Assembly: GCA_029210625.1 (NCBI GenBank)
Contig: JARGFU010000012.1
Coordinates: forward strand, 124,001-188,000
Direction: 5' to 3'
DNA: 64,000 nucleotides
Source: Deltaproteobacteria bacterium
GTDB lineage: Bacteria; Myxococcota; Myxococcia; SLRQ01
In this document: one piece after another, positions 35,506 through 44,295 of the stretch
How the letters are laid out: each line of letters opens with the position of its first letter
Numbering within the stretch: position 1 is the stretch's first letter
Made by a program: the position numbers and the translations under genes
Notes under the pieces: model-generated
Seen by the model: only the letters and a program-made list of their open reading frames with translations
The model's database searches: none
What the model was told of the DNA's origin: nothing

Positions 35506-36476
35506 GACGCGTCCGGGTCGGAGAGGAGATCGCCCGCCTCGACGCCCCGTCCGTTCACGAGGTCCGCGGCGTCCATGACCCGCTTGCCGGCGAGCTGCAC
35601 CCGCGAGAGGCGCAGGGTGCCCTCCCCGCAGGCGACGTCGATGCCCGCGTCGGTGGCGGCGGTCACCGTGCCCGGCGCGGCGCCGGAGGGCGTCGCGAGG
35701 GCCTTCGCGGCGAGCACCTTGAGCAGCTTGCCCCGGCAGCCGGTGTAGGTGCCCGGCCAGGGGTGGAGGGCCCGCACCCGCCGGGCGAGCTCGAGGGCGC
35801 TCGCGCCGAAGTCGAGGCAGCCGTCCTTCTTGTCCAGCATCGGGGCGTAGGTGGCGAGCGCGTCGTCCTGCGCCTCGGGCTCCACGGGCCCGGCCCGGAA
35901 GAGCTCGAGGGCCTCCATCAGGGCCTCGGCCCCCAGATCGGCCAGCCGGTCGTGGAGGTCGGCGCAGTCGGTCTCCTCCCCGACGGGGATGGCCCGCTTC
36001 AGGAAGACCGGGCCGGTGTCGAGGCCCTCCTCCATCCGCATGATCGAGACCCCGCTCTCGGTGTCCCCGGCCAGCAGGGCGTGGTGGAGCGGGCTGGCGC
36101 CGCGCCAGCGCGGCAGGAGGGAGGCGTGGACGTTGATGCAGTCGAGGGTGGGCAGCTCGAGGAGCGACACCGGCAGGATCTTGCCGTAGGCGGCCACCAC
36201 GATCAGCTCGGGGGCCAGCGCCTCCATCCGCGCGCGGAACTCGGCGCCCCGCTTGCCCTTGATCCGCTCGGGCTGCAGCACCTCGATGCCCCGCTCGAGG
36301 GCGGCGGCCTTCACCGGGGAGATCGTGACCTTCTGGCCCCTCCCCCGCGCGCGATCGGGCTGGGTGACCACCGCCACGACCTCGTCGGGGCCGTCGGCCA
36401 TCCGCACCAGGGGAGGCACCGCGAAGTCGGGGGTGCCCATGAAGACGATCCGGAAGCTGCGCCTGCCATCACTCAT
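35502..36476 (-). CDS. fmt: methionyl-tRNA formyltransferase
   Basis: Fmt formylates initiator Met-tRNA using 10-formyl-tetrahydrofolate. The 324-residue protein has the formyltransferase N-domain with MGTPDFAVPPL, QPDRARGRGQ, the catalytic NVHASLLPRWRGASP region (Asn/His) and DTGPVFLKRAI, then a C-terminal domain binding the tRNA acceptor (about 210-315, ALHPWPGTY). ATG 36476 follows the glycerate kinase gene by 28 bases and overlaps rsmB at its 3' end. Confidence 0.97.
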   Translation of the reverse strand: MSDGRRSFRIVFMGTPDFAVPPLVRMADGPDEVVAVVTQPDRARGRGQKVTISPVKAAALERGIEVLQPERIKGKRGAEFRARMEALAPELIVVAAYGKILPVSLLELPTLDCINVHASLLPRWRGASPLHHALLAGDTESGVSIMRMEEGLDTGPVFLKRAIPVGEETDCADLHDRLADLGAEALMEALELFRAGPVEPEAQDDALATYAPMLDKKDGCLDFGASALELARRVRALHPWPGTYTGCRGKLLKVLAAKALATPSGAAPGTVTAATDAGIDVACGEGTLRLSRVQLAGKRVMDAADLVNGRGVEAGDLLSDPDAS

Positions 36477-36504
36477 CGCAGCCCGCCATAGCGCGAAGCG
36501 CGGA

Positions 36505-37734
36505 CTAACACCACGCCAGGTAGAGATCGCAGAGGTTGGTGCGCGGCGCCCCCCCGGGGAGGGCCGAGCCGAAGCGCCGGTGGAAGTCGGCGCTGGACCA
36601 ACCCTCCAGGGCGGCCCGGCGCTCCTCGGCGCTCGCGGGGTGCCCGGCGGCGACCACCGCCCCTCCCTCCCCCGAGCCGTCCTTCAGGTCGCTGGCGCCG
36701 GCGAGGAAGACCCACTCGCGCTCCACCCCCGCCATGCGGTCGAGCACCTCCAGGGCGAGGTGGGCCGCCCGGCCGCCCCGCGCCTCGCTCGCCGGCCCCG
36801 GGCTGCCGCGATCGCAGGAGGCCTCGCCGGCCACGATCAGCGCGCCCTCGCCGGTCTGGAGGTGCGCCACCAGCTCGTCGGCCAGCTCCCGGCCCTCGAG
36901 GTGCGCTCGCGCACCGGAGGCCGGCGCGATGCGCACGCCGGCCGCCAGGAGATCGTGGGTGGCCAGCTCGACCATCGTCCGGGGGGTGGCCAGGACCTCG
37001 GGCCAGACCGTCGCCTCCGGCGCCTCGCTCCGGGCCTCCCGCAGGATCAGCTGGACGATGTCGGGCAGCTCGGTCAGCAGCCCCCGCCGCTCGAGCTCCG
37101 CGGCCAGCCCGCCCGGCCAGGGCGGCAGCGGGGAGCAGAGCCCGGAGCCGACGAGCTCGGGGGTGCCGGCGGGGATGTCCACCAGCACCAGCAGGCGCTT
37201 CAGCGAGTCGCCCAGCCACTCGGCCAGGCCCCCGCCCTTGAGCTGGGAGAGGCGGGCCCGAACCGCGTTCTGCAGATCGATGTCGACCCCGGCGGTGAGC
37301 AGGCGCTGCTGGACCTGCTGCAGCTCGGCGAGGGTGGGTCCGGGGCGCGGCAGCTCCACGAGCGCCGAGGCGCCCCCGGAGAGGAGGACCCAGACCTCGG
37401 CGTCCTCCTCCTGCGCGGCCTCCACCCACTCGAGGACCCGGCGCCCGGCCCGCAGCGACGCCTCCCCCGCCACCGGGTGATCACCGGCGAGGCACTCGAC
37501 CCCCGGCAGCTCGGGCGCGTCGGCGGTCTGCACCACCAGCGCCCCCTCCCGGGCGCCGGGCAGGACCTCGGCGGCGCCGCAGAGGAGCGCGCCCGCCGCC
37601 TTCCCGAGGGAGAGGATGCGGGGCCTGCGCTCCGCGCTCGTCCCCGCGAGGTGAGCGACGATCAGCTTTGACGCATCGCACCGTTCGAGGACGCTTCGCC
37701 ACAGCTGGATCGCACCATCTCGACTCGCTTGCAT
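36505..37734 (-). CDS. glycerate 2-kinase, MOFRL/DUF4147 family
   Basis: This 409-residue protein phosphorylates glycerate, probably at carbon 2. The DUF4147 N-terminus carries LSLGKAAGAL, ALVVQTADAPE, GDHPV and VLLSGGASALVELP, followed by the KGGGLAEWL stretch; the C-terminal MOFRL half contains IVAGEASCDRGSPGPASEARGGRAAHLAL and LAGASDLKDGSGEGGAV. Length is close to the family's 410-450. ATG 37734 is preferred (CAGGGGC upstream). It may supply the glyoxylate/serine pathway; its neighbours do not say. Confidence 0.85.
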   Translation of the reverse strand: MQASRDGAIQLWRSVLERCDASKLIVAHLAGTSAERRPRILSLGKAAGALLCGAAEVLPGAREGALVVQTADAPELPGVECLAGDHPVAGEASLRAGRRVLEWVEAAQEEDAEVWVLLSGGASALVELPRPGPTLAELQQVQQRLLTAGVDIDLQNAVRARLSQLKGGGLAEWLGDSLKRLLVLVDIPAGTPELVGSGLCSPLPPWPGGLAAELERRGLLTELPDIVQLILREARSEAPEATVWPEVLATPRTMVELATHDLLAAGVRIAPASGARAHLEGRELADELVAHLQTGEGALIVAGEASCDRGSPGPASEARGGRAAHLALEVLDRMAGVEREWVFLAGASDLKDGSGEGGAVVAAGHPASAEERRAALEGWSSADFHRRFGSALPGGAPRTNLCDLYLAWC

Positions 37735-37823
37735 GTGAGCCCCTGGACTAGGATGGGACCTCGGTTTCGAGGGTAGTTGCAACGGGCCCGCACAGCGGCC
37801 TTCCTGCTTTCACGGAGAGGACG

Positions 37824-38402
37824 ATGGCCAAACGCCGCCGCCAGTACATCGTCGACCGGTCGTTCCAGCTCAAGTACACCCTACTCATCTCGCTGGTGGG
37901 TGGCCTGATCGCCCTCATCTTCGGCAAGTGGATGCTCGAGGCTCACCGGGAGAACACCAATCTCCTGATGATGAACGAGCTGCTCCAGATGGACGACGCG
38001 CTCAAGCAGGAGCTCCTCGCCGCGGACCAGCACCTGCTCTGGATCTACGTCGGGATCACCGTCCTGATGATGGTGGCCCTCGGCCTCCTGGGCGTCCTGG
38101 TGACCCACCGGGTCGCCGGCCCCGCCTACATCATGGGCCGCTACCTCACCGTCATCGCCGAGGGCGCCTACCCTGCCCTGCGTCCCCTGCGGAAGCGCGA
38201 CGAGCTCCGCGGCTTCTTCGACAGCCTGAACGCCGCGGTCGAGGCCCTCAAGGAGCGCGATCGCAGCGAGGCCGACGCCCTGGAGAAGGCCATCTCGGCC
38301 CTCGAGGGGGCCGGCAAGGACGAGGTCGTGAAGTCCCTCGAGGCCATCAGGGACCGCAAACGTCAGTCCGTGGCCGGCGCCACCACGGTCGATTCGGAAT
38401 GA
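37824..38402 (+). CDS. two-helix membrane protein with HAMP-like segment
   Basis: This 192-residue inner-membrane protein has two transmembrane helices (about 18-37 and 72-92) flanking a short periplasmic loop of acidic residues, then a HAMP-like cytoplasmic segment (93-145, HRVAGPAYIMGRYL, AEGAYPALRPLRKRDELRGFFDSLN) and a helical C-terminus. It has the sensor-transducer layout of a chemoreceptor fragment, without methylation or signalling domain, and may bind a partner kinase. Its stop overlaps the next ATG by four bases (ATGA) so it is coupled to the HEAT-repeat gene. Confidence 0.78.
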   Translation: MAKRRRQYIVDRSFQLKYTLLISLVGGLIALIFGKWMLEAHRENTNLLMMNELLQMDDALKQELLAADQHLLWIYVGITVLMMVALGLLGVLVTHRVAGPAYIMGRYLTVIAEGAYPALRPLRKRDELRGFFDSLNAAVEALKERDRSEADALEKAISALEGAGKDEVVKSLEAIRDRKRQSVAGATTVDSE

Positions 38403-39559
38403 GCGGCCCAGCACCGTCGTCGCGGCGCGACCGATCCGTCCTCCACCCGGGACTGGGGGTCTGCCTGCTCCTCGCCGGGCTGGCCGGGAGCGGTGATCGG
38501 GCCCTGGCCCAGGCCCCCGAGGAGGCCGCGCCGGCTCCCGCCGAGGCCGAAGCCGAGGCGGTGCCCTCCGCTCGCCCCGCCCCCGGCCGGGTCTTCACCC
38601 TCGAGGAGAGCGAGCGGGCGACCCTCCACTCGACCCTCGCGGAGAGCGGCACCTACAAGGCCCGGATCCAGGCCGCCCTCCTCCTCGGCCGGCGCGGCGA
38701 CGCGCGGCACGACCTGGCGGCCCTCGAGCGCGCCCTCCAGGAGGACGATCACTACGCGGTGCGCGGCGCGTCGGCCATGGCCATGGGCAACCTCGGCGAG
38801 GCCACCGCCATCAACGCCCTCCTCGAGGGGCTCGGGGACGAGGACGCCTTCGTCCGCCGGGCCTGCCGCAAGGCCCTGGGCCAGCTGGCCAGCCCCCAGG
38901 CGATCCCCTACCTCGTGCTCGCCCGCGAGCGCCCGGAGGGCACCGCCCGGATGGTGGCGGTGGAGCTCCTGGGGGGCCTCGACGCCCCTGACGCCCGCCA
39001 CGCCCTCGCCGGCTTCCTCGGTGATCCCGAGCCGCCGGTGCGGGACGCGGTCGAGCGCGCCCTGAAGTCCTGGCCTCGCGAGGATCAGGTCACGGCCGTG
39101 CTCTCGGCGCTGGAGAGCGACTCCTACCGGGTGCGCACCCACGCCGCCCGCCTCGCCGGTCCCCTGCAGGACGGCCGCTGCCTGATGCCCCTGGCGGGCC
39201 TCCTCTCCTCTCCCCTGGAGACCGAGGAGGTCATCGCCGCGGTCGACGCCAGCCTCGTCGAGATGGAGGGGCTGATCGACGTGGACGATCACATCAAGCG
39301 GGTGCTGGGTCTGGTCGATCGCGAGGCCCGGATCCCCTCCCTCGTCCTCCTGGGCTTCGCCGGGGGCTCGGAGGCCATCGACGTCCTGCGGCGCAGCGCG
39401 AAGGATCCCGATCTGCGGGTGCGCTTCTATGCGGTGCAGGCCCTCGGCCGGGCCGGCGACACCGGCTCGCGCGTGATGCTCGAGGCGATGGAGAAGGATC
39501 CGGCCAACGCCCGGATCAAGAGCGTCATCCGGACGGCGCTGCGCACCATCGGCAGCTGA
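38399..39559 (+). CDS. exported HEAT/PBS-lyase repeat protein
   Basis: This 386-residue protein has a signal peptide (about 1-36, ending ALA), an Ala/Glu-rich spacer (39-60), and at least seven HEAT-like repeats of the E-x-A/DxxxRR type (about 90-386) such as DHYAVRGASAMAMGNLG, DAFVRRACRKALGQLA and DLRVRFYAVQALGRAG. HEAT repeats form protein-binding superhelices. It lies in an operon with the HAMP-like protein, and the next gene is a HEAT lipoprotein, suggesting a scaffold. No enzyme motif is visible. Confidence 0.8.
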   Translation: MSGPAPSSRRDRSVLHPGLGVCLLLAGLAGSGDRALAQAPEEAAPAPAEAEAEAVPSARPAPGRVFTLEESERATLHSTLAESGTYKARIQAALLLGRRGDARHDLAALERALQEDDHYAVRGASAMAMGNLGEATAINALLEGLGDEDAFVRRACRKALGQLASPQAIPYLVLARERPEGTARMVAVELLGGLDAPDARHALAGFLGDPEPPVRDAVERALKSWPREDQVTAVLSALESDSYRVRTHAARLAGPLQDGRCLMPLAGLLSSPLETEEVIAAVDASLVEMEGLIDVDDHIKRVLGLVDREARIPSLVLLGFAGGSEAIDVLRRSAKDPDLRVRFYAVQALGRAGDTGSRVMLEAMEKDPANARIKSVIRTALRTIGS

Positions 39560-39613
39560 CGCCGCCGCCTGCGGGCGACCCCCTCGCGCGGCCCCTCGGG
39601 GCTGCCGCAGGTC

Positions 39614-39641
39614 GTGACGAGAATCACGCGTCGCGTTATAA
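39614..39641 (+). promoter_or_regulatory. possible sigma70 promoter of the HEAT lipoprotein gene
   Basis: GTGACG (39614-39619) and TTATAA (39636-39641) are separated by 16 bases, 54 bases before ATG 39695. The -10 is unusually AT-rich for the locus; the -35 is poor. Confidence 0.4.
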
Positions 39642-39694
39642 GCGCGTCGATTCGATACCCGTCGCGCATCCGATACCTCCAAGGGGGACACCCA

Positions 39695-41359
39695 ATGATC
39701 TCGCGGCTTTCCTCGCTTCTGGCCTCGCTCCTGGCCCTGACCCTGATCGCCGGCTGCTCGAGCCCGCCGCCCACCACCGCCGAGGAGTGGGCCAAGGCCA
39801 TCCCGGAGCTGAAGCGCGAGAAGGAGGTCAAGGACGCCGCCGAGGAGCTGCGCAAGCTCGGCGCCAAGGACCTTCGCGAGGGCAAGGACCTGAAGCCCCT
39901 CGTCCCGACCCTGATCCCCCTGCTCCAGGAGAGCTACCCGGCCCGCGCCGCGGCCGCCTTCCTGCTGGGTGAGATCGGCGACAAGGCCGCGGTGGATCCC
40001 CTCCTCTCGGCCATCGACTTCTCGGCCGCCGTCTCCGACAAGGAGGCCTCGAAGGCCAACGGCCGCATCGCCGACGCCCTGGGCAAGCTCAAGGATCCCA
40101 AGTCGGTGCGCACCCTGCTCAAGCTCACCAAGAGCCGGGACAACTTCACCGCGCTGGCGGCCGTGCAGGCCCTCGGCGAGGTGGGTGATCCCTCCGCCCT
40201 CGAGCCCCTGATGGAGATCGCCGAGGCCGAGGCCACCGATCCCTTCATCTCGAAGAACGCCGTGCAGGCCATGGGCAAGATCGGCGATCCGAAGGCGATG
40301 CCCACCCTCATCCACATGCTCTTCATCGAGCGGCGGGGCGTCTCCTTCTACCGCGAGACCTCCTTCGCCATCTTCCAGGTGGGCGCCGACGCCATCCCCG
40401 AGCTGATCGACATCCTCGACGGGAAGAACAAGGAGCTCATGAAGTGGGCCGAGGGCCAGGGCGTGCTCGAAGCCGGCATCTACGCGAAGACCGCGCAGCT
40501 CCTCGGCGACCTCTCCGACCGCCGGGCCATCCCCTCTCTGCGCCGGCGGCTGAAGTTCGACGACACCTTCGCCGACCTCAAGCTCCTGCCCCCGATGTTC
40601 TCCGCCGAGGCCCTCGGCCGCCTGCGGGCCAAGGAGGCGGTGGGCGAGATCAGCAAGATGCTCGAGGAGAAAGAGGCGAACGCTCGCGGCGCCTACGCCC
40701 GCGCCCTCGTGATGATCGGCGATCAGCGCGGCGCCCAGCCCCTGGCCGACTCCGCCCTCGAGGGCTTCGGCTACGACGCTCGCGAGGAGGCCCTCTGGGG
40801 CTACGCCCGCCTGGCCCTCAAGAACGCCACCAAGACCTACGACCGCATCGTCGAGAAGAACAAGGACCTGAAGACCTGCACCGCCTGGTTCGAGGGTGAC
40901 AAGGCCGCCATCGAGGCCGAGTGCCAGAAGCGGATCGCGAAGCTCGAGGAGCGCGCCGCCAAGCGCCGCCCGATGGTCGTCGCCGCCGACGAGTGCGGCA
41001 CCGACAACGCCTGCTGGGTGAAGAAGCTCAAGGATCTGGACGGCAAGGTCCGCGAGCGCGCCGGCTGGGCCCTGGCCCAGGCCGCCGACCTCCAGTACCT
41101 CGACGATCTCCTCGGCGCCATCCAGGAGGACGATCTCGAGGCGCGCTTCGCCCACATCAACGCCCTGGACACCACCCTCTTCGGCGACAACGACCGCGTG
41201 CCGGAGAAGGCCGCGGCCCAGAAGACCGTCGACCGCCTCAACAGCGTCATGGAAGACGAGCAGGGCAAGGCCCAGTTCATCAAGATCAACGAGGACGTGA
41301 AGCGCCTCGCGCTGAAGGTCCAGCGGGCGCTGGACGACGCGGCGAAGGCCGCGGGCTGA
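39695..41359 (+). CDS. HEAT-repeat lipoprotein
   Basis: This 554-residue lipoprotein has lipobox LIAGC (Cys20) and a mature chain of about ten HEAT repeats, e.g. PARAAAAFLLGEIGDKAAVDPLL-like, FTALAAVQALGEVGDPSALEP-like, and later AEALGRLRAKEAV. A mid-region Lys/Glu-rich helical insertion (430-480) carries two Cys pairs (TCTAWFEG..., CGTDNACW). AAGGGGGA precedes ATG 39695. It is close to the exported HEAT protein but has its own promoter candidate. Probably a periplasmic-facing scaffold. Confidence 0.82.
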   Translation: MISRLSSLLASLLALTLIAGCSSPPPTTAEEWAKAIPELKREKEVKDAAEELRKLGAKDLREGKDLKPLVPTLIPLLQESYPARAAAAFLLGEIGDKAAVDPLLSAIDFSAAVSDKEASKANGRIADALGKLKDPKSVRTLLKLTKSRDNFTALAAVQALGEVGDPSALEPLMEIAEAEATDPFISKNAVQAMGKIGDPKAMPTLIHMLFIERRGVSFYRETSFAIFQVGADAIPELIDILDGKNKELMKWAEGQGVLEAGIYAKTAQLLGDLSDRRAIPSLRRRLKFDDTFADLKLLPPMFSAEALGRLRAKEAVGEISKMLEEKEANARGAYARALVMIGDQRGAQPLADSALEGFGYDAREEALWGYARLALKNATKTYDRIVEKNKDLKTCTAWFEGDKAAIEAECQKRIAKLEERAAKRRPMVVAADECGTDNACWVKKLKDLDGKVRERAGWALAQAADLQYLDDLLGAIQEDDLEARFAHINALDTTLFGDNDRVPEKAAAQKTVDRLNSVMEDEQGKAQFIKINEDVKRLALKVQRALDDAAKAAG

Positions 41360-41361
41360 TC

Positions 41362-41426
41362 GGCAGCTACGAGCTGCGAGCGCGGGACACGCCAAGCTCG
41401 AAGCTCATGGCTCGTAGCTCGCAGCC
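41362..41426. repeat. heptamer-based inverted repeat, possible bidirectional terminator
   Basis: Left arm AGCTACGAGC (41365-41374) is perfectly complementary to GCTCGTAGCT (41410-41419). Read on the minus strand, the right part is a run of loose heptamers GCTGCGA, GCTACGA, GCCATGA, GCTTCGA, GCTTGGC; the left part is GCTCGCA, GCTCGTA. It fills the spacer between the convergent HEAT and reductase genes. Confidence 0.6.
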
Positions 41427-41432
41427 GAGAAC

Positions 41433-42410
41433 TCAGGCCGGAGCGACGAGGCTCCGCAGCACATCTGCGGCGCTCATCACCTCGTGCACCTCCTCCACGC
41501 TCTTCCCCGCCTGGAAGAAGTCCTTGTACCCACGCCCGCGCTGGAAAGTGCGCTTGAGCTGCCAGACCGAGCGCAGGGTGTAGAAGGCCCGCATCCAGTG
41601 CTTGGTGCGCCGCCCCTTCAGGAGGCGGCGGGCCACCGGCCCGGCCTCGATCCCCATCTCCTCGACGTAGGGGGTCTTGATGACCGCCACCGGGACCCCG
41701 GAGATCTTGTCGGTGAGGACGATGTCCTCCTCCCGCGCCGCGAGGATGGCCTGCTTGTAGTCCTCGTGGGCGGTGCACTCGGTGGTGGCGATGAAGCGGG
41801 TGCCCAGCTGCACCCCGGCGTAGCCGATGGCCATCGCCTCGTCGAAGCGCGCCTTGCCGCCGATGCCCCCGGCGCAGACCAGGGGCACGCCCAGATCGGC
41901 CAGCTCGTCGTGGAGCTCCTTTGGGCTCCGGGTGCCGGCGTGGCCGCCCGCCCGGCCGTTCACGCAGATCAGCCCGTCGACCCCGCCCTCGAGGGCCTTC
42001 TCGGCCCACCTTCGCTCGGTGACGTCGTGGTAGACGACGCCGCCCGCGGCGTGGACCTTCTCCACCACCCAGCGGGGGTTGCCCAGGGCGGTGACGAAGA
42101 AGCGGATGTCGTGCTCCAGGGCCTGATCGACCCAGAGGCGCATCCGGTCCTCGTAGACCTTCGAGCTCTGCTCGACCACGGCGTTGAAGCCCACCGGCTT
42201 GTCGGTGAGAGAGCGGATCCGGCGCAGGCCGTCGAGGAAGCTCTCGTCGTGGACGTAGGCCAGGGAGACCGGCTGGATCACGCCGATCCCGCCGGCCTCG
42301 GAGACCGCGGCGACGAGCTCGGGGTTCGAGCAGGGATACATGGCGCCGCAGATCACGGGCACCTCGATGCCCAGCTGCCGGGTGAAGGCGACCGAGGGAG
42401 CGTCGCTCAT
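41433..42410 (-). CDS. FMN-dependent enoyl-ACP reductase / nitronate monooxygenase-like protein
   Basis: This 325-residue TIM-barrel flavoprotein belongs to the FabK/NPD (2-nitropropane dioxygenase) family. It has ICGAMYPCSNPELVAAVSEAGGIGV, GFNAVVE, VNGRAGGHAG (the FMN phosphate motif, with the catalytic His in GHAG), ICAGGIGGK-like VCAGGIGGKARF and YAGVQLGTRFIATTEC. Its role could be trans-2-enoyl-ACP reduction or nitronate oxidation; sequence alone does not decide. ATG 42410 overlaps the argC stop by four bases (ATGA). Confidence 0.85.
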   Translation of the reverse strand: MSDAPSVAFTRQLGIEVPVICGAMYPCSNPELVAAVSEAGGIGVIQPVSLAYVHDESFLDGLRRIRSLTDKPVGFNAVVEQSSKVYEDRMRLWVDQALEHDIRFFVTALGNPRWVVEKVHAAGGVVYHDVTERRWAEKALEGGVDGLICVNGRAGGHAGTRSPKELHDELADLGVPLVCAGGIGGKARFDEAMAIGYAGVQLGTRFIATTECTAHEDYKQAILAAREEDIVLTDKISGVPVAVIKTPYVEEMGIEAGPVARRLLKGRRTKHWMRAFYTLRSVWQLKRTFQRGRGYKDFFQAGKSVEEVHEVMSAADVLRSLVAPA

Positions 42411-43483
42411 GGCAGGAGACCCATCGGGGTGAGGCCCGCGGTCTCCGGGAGACCGCAGCAGAGGTTCATGCACTGGATCGCCTGCCCCGCGGCGCCCTTG
42501 ATCAGGTTGTCGATGGCGGACACCGCGATCACCTGCCCGGAGCGGGGGTGACGGGTGACGCCGATGGCGCAGCGGTTGCTCCCGCGCACCGAGCCGGTGC
42601 CCGGGAAGCGCCCCGCGGGCAGCACCTCGACGAAGGGCTCGTCCCGGTAGTGCTCCCGGTAGAGGGCGCGCAGCCCCTCCTCGTCCTCCGGCGCCTCCTC
42701 GGTGGTGCCGAGGTAGACGGTGGCGAGGATGCCGCGGCTCATGGGCACCAGGTGCGGCGTGAAGGTCACCCGGATCGCGTGCCCGGCGGCGTGGCCGGCC
42801 TCCTGCGCGATCTCGGGCTCGTGGCGGTGGGCGGCGATGCCGTAGGCGGAGATCTGCTCGCCGGCCTCCGAGAGGAGGGTCCCCACCTTGGGGCTCCTGC
42901 CGGCCCCGCTCGTGCCGCTCTTGCAGTCGGCGATGATGCCGCCGTCGACCAGGCCGGCCTCGAGGAGGGGCAGGATCGAGAGGAGGGTGGCGGTGGGGTA
43001 GCAGCCCGGGGCCGCGATCAGGGTGGCCTCCTTCAGCGCCTCGCGGTAGCGCTCGGGCAGCCCGTAGACCGCCTCCGGGATCAGCTCCGGGCAGGGGTGC
43101 TCGCCGTACCAGCCGGCGTAGACGTCGGGATCGCGCAGGCGGAAGTCGGCGGAGAGATCGATGACCTTCAGGCCGGCGGCGTGGAGGGGGGCCGCCAGCG
43201 CCGCGCTGGTGGCGTGCGGCAGGGCCAGGAAGACGAGATCGCACTCGCCGGCCAGGTCCGCGGCCACCGCCTCGGGCTCGCCGAGGGGCTCGAGCACCAG
43301 CGCCCCGGCGCCGCGCTCCCCCGGGAAGGAGGGGAAGAGCTCGGCCACGGTCTTGCCGGTCTCGCTGCGCGCGAGCGCCCGCAGGTGACCCACCTCCGGG
43401 TGGCTCTGGAGGAGGCGCAGGAGCTCGGCTCCGGCATAGCCGGTGGCCCCGGCGACGGCGACTCTGAGGTTCCCTTGGCTCAT
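42407..43483 (-). CDS. argC: N-acetyl-gamma-glutamyl-phosphate reductase
   Basis: ArgC makes N-acetylglutamate semialdehyde with NADPH in arginine synthesis. The 358-residue protein has the Rossmann loop VAGATGYAGAELLRLL, LPHATSAALA, the catalytic Cys in AAPGCYPTAT, and the AHRHEPEI, PHLVPMSRGIL and NLIKGAAGQAIQ segments of the family. The start is ATG 43483, in frame with the Rossmann strand. It overlaps the FabK-like gene by four bases at its 3' end. The other arginine gene here is argG at the window start. Confidence 0.95.
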   Translation of the reverse strand: MSQGNLRVAVAGATGYAGAELLRLLQSHPEVGHLRALARSETGKTVAELFPSFPGERGAGALVLEPLGEPEAVAADLAGECDLVFLALPHATSAALAAPLHAAGLKVIDLSADFRLRDPDVYAGWYGEHPCPELIPEAVYGLPERYREALKEATLIAAPGCYPTATLLSILPLLEAGLVDGGIIADCKSGTSGAGRSPKVGTLLSEAGEQISAYGIAAHRHEPEIAQEAGHAAGHAIRVTFTPHLVPMSRGILATVYLGTTEEAPEDEEGLRALYREHYRDEPFVEVLPAGRFPGTGSVRGSNRCAIGVTRHPRSGQVIAVSAIDNLIKGAAGQAIQCMNLCCGLPETAGLTPMGLLP

Positions 43484-43607
43484 GGGCACCGGACGGTACG
43501 CCGGGCGCGGGGATGACGCAACGCAGCAGCGCCTCCCGATCGGGACGCGACCCTTGACCGGGCCCCCGCCGCTGCCCGAACCTCGGAGGTCCGGAGGAAC
43601 GCGAGAG

Positions 43608-44291
43608 ATGAACGATCTGCTGGAGAAGAGCTGCACCCCCATCGAGAAGGGGAGCGCCCCCCTGGACGAGGCCGCCTGGAAGCCCCTGCTCGAGCAGCTG
43701 GGCGAGAGCTGGGAGGTGAGCGAGGGCACGCTCGTGCGCGAGTTCGTCTTCCCGGCCTTCGAGACTGGCCTGGACTTCGTGAACCAGACCGGCGGCCTGG
43801 CCGAGCAGGAGGGCCACCACCCCGAGCTCGCCCTCGACCGCCGCAAGGTGCGGGTCTCCCTGCGCACCCACGACGTCGACGGCCTCTCGGAGAACGACTT
43901 CATCCTGGCCGCGAAGATCACCGACGCGGTCATGGGCCTCGCCACCGCCCGGATGGTGGACGTGAACGCGATGAAGGGCGACAGCCCCACCTCGGCGGGC
44001 GCCGAGAAGCTCGGTGAGGAGACGGTGGCCGAGCAGGTGAAGACCCTGGGCGAGGGCTGGAGCGTCGGCGAGGAGGGCCGCCTCGAGCGCAGCTATGCCC
44101 CGGCCGACTACGTCGCGGCCCTGACCCTGGTGAACAAGATCGGCACCCTGGCCAAGGAGCGGCGCCACCACCCGGCCCTCCTCCTGACGCCGGGCCAGCT
44201 GAAGGTCAGCCTCTTCACCTACCCGGTGGAGGGCCTCACCAAGCTCGACTTCGAGCTGGCCGCGGCCATCGAGGGCGCCGCCAAGGGCTAG
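43608..44291 (+). CDS. tandem-duplicated 4a-hydroxytetrahydrobiopterin dehydratase
   Basis: This 227-residue protein contains two pterin-4a-carbinolamine dehydratase (PCD/DCoH) domains, about 6-112 and 130-227. Domain 1 keeps the catalytic set His70-His71-Pro72 and His88 (RTHDVDGLSENDF). Domain 2 has His187-His188-Pro189 but Tyr205 where His88 is expected (FTYPVEGLTKLDF), so it is probably less active. PCD recycles the pterin after aromatic amino acid hydroxylation. Family members are usually one domain of about 100 residues. GGAGGAA precedes ATG 43608. Confidence 0.88.
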   Translation: MNDLLEKSCTPIEKGSAPLDEAAWKPLLEQLGESWEVSEGTLVREFVFPAFETGLDFVNQTGGLAEQEGHHPELALDRRKVRVSLRTHDVDGLSENDFILAAKITDAVMGLATARMVDVNAMKGDSPTSAGAEKLGEETVAEQVKTLGEGWSVGEEGRLERSYAPADYVAALTLVNKIGTLAKERRHHPALLLTPGQLKVSLFTYPVEGLTKLDFELAAAIEGAAKG

Positions 44292-44295
44292 GGCC

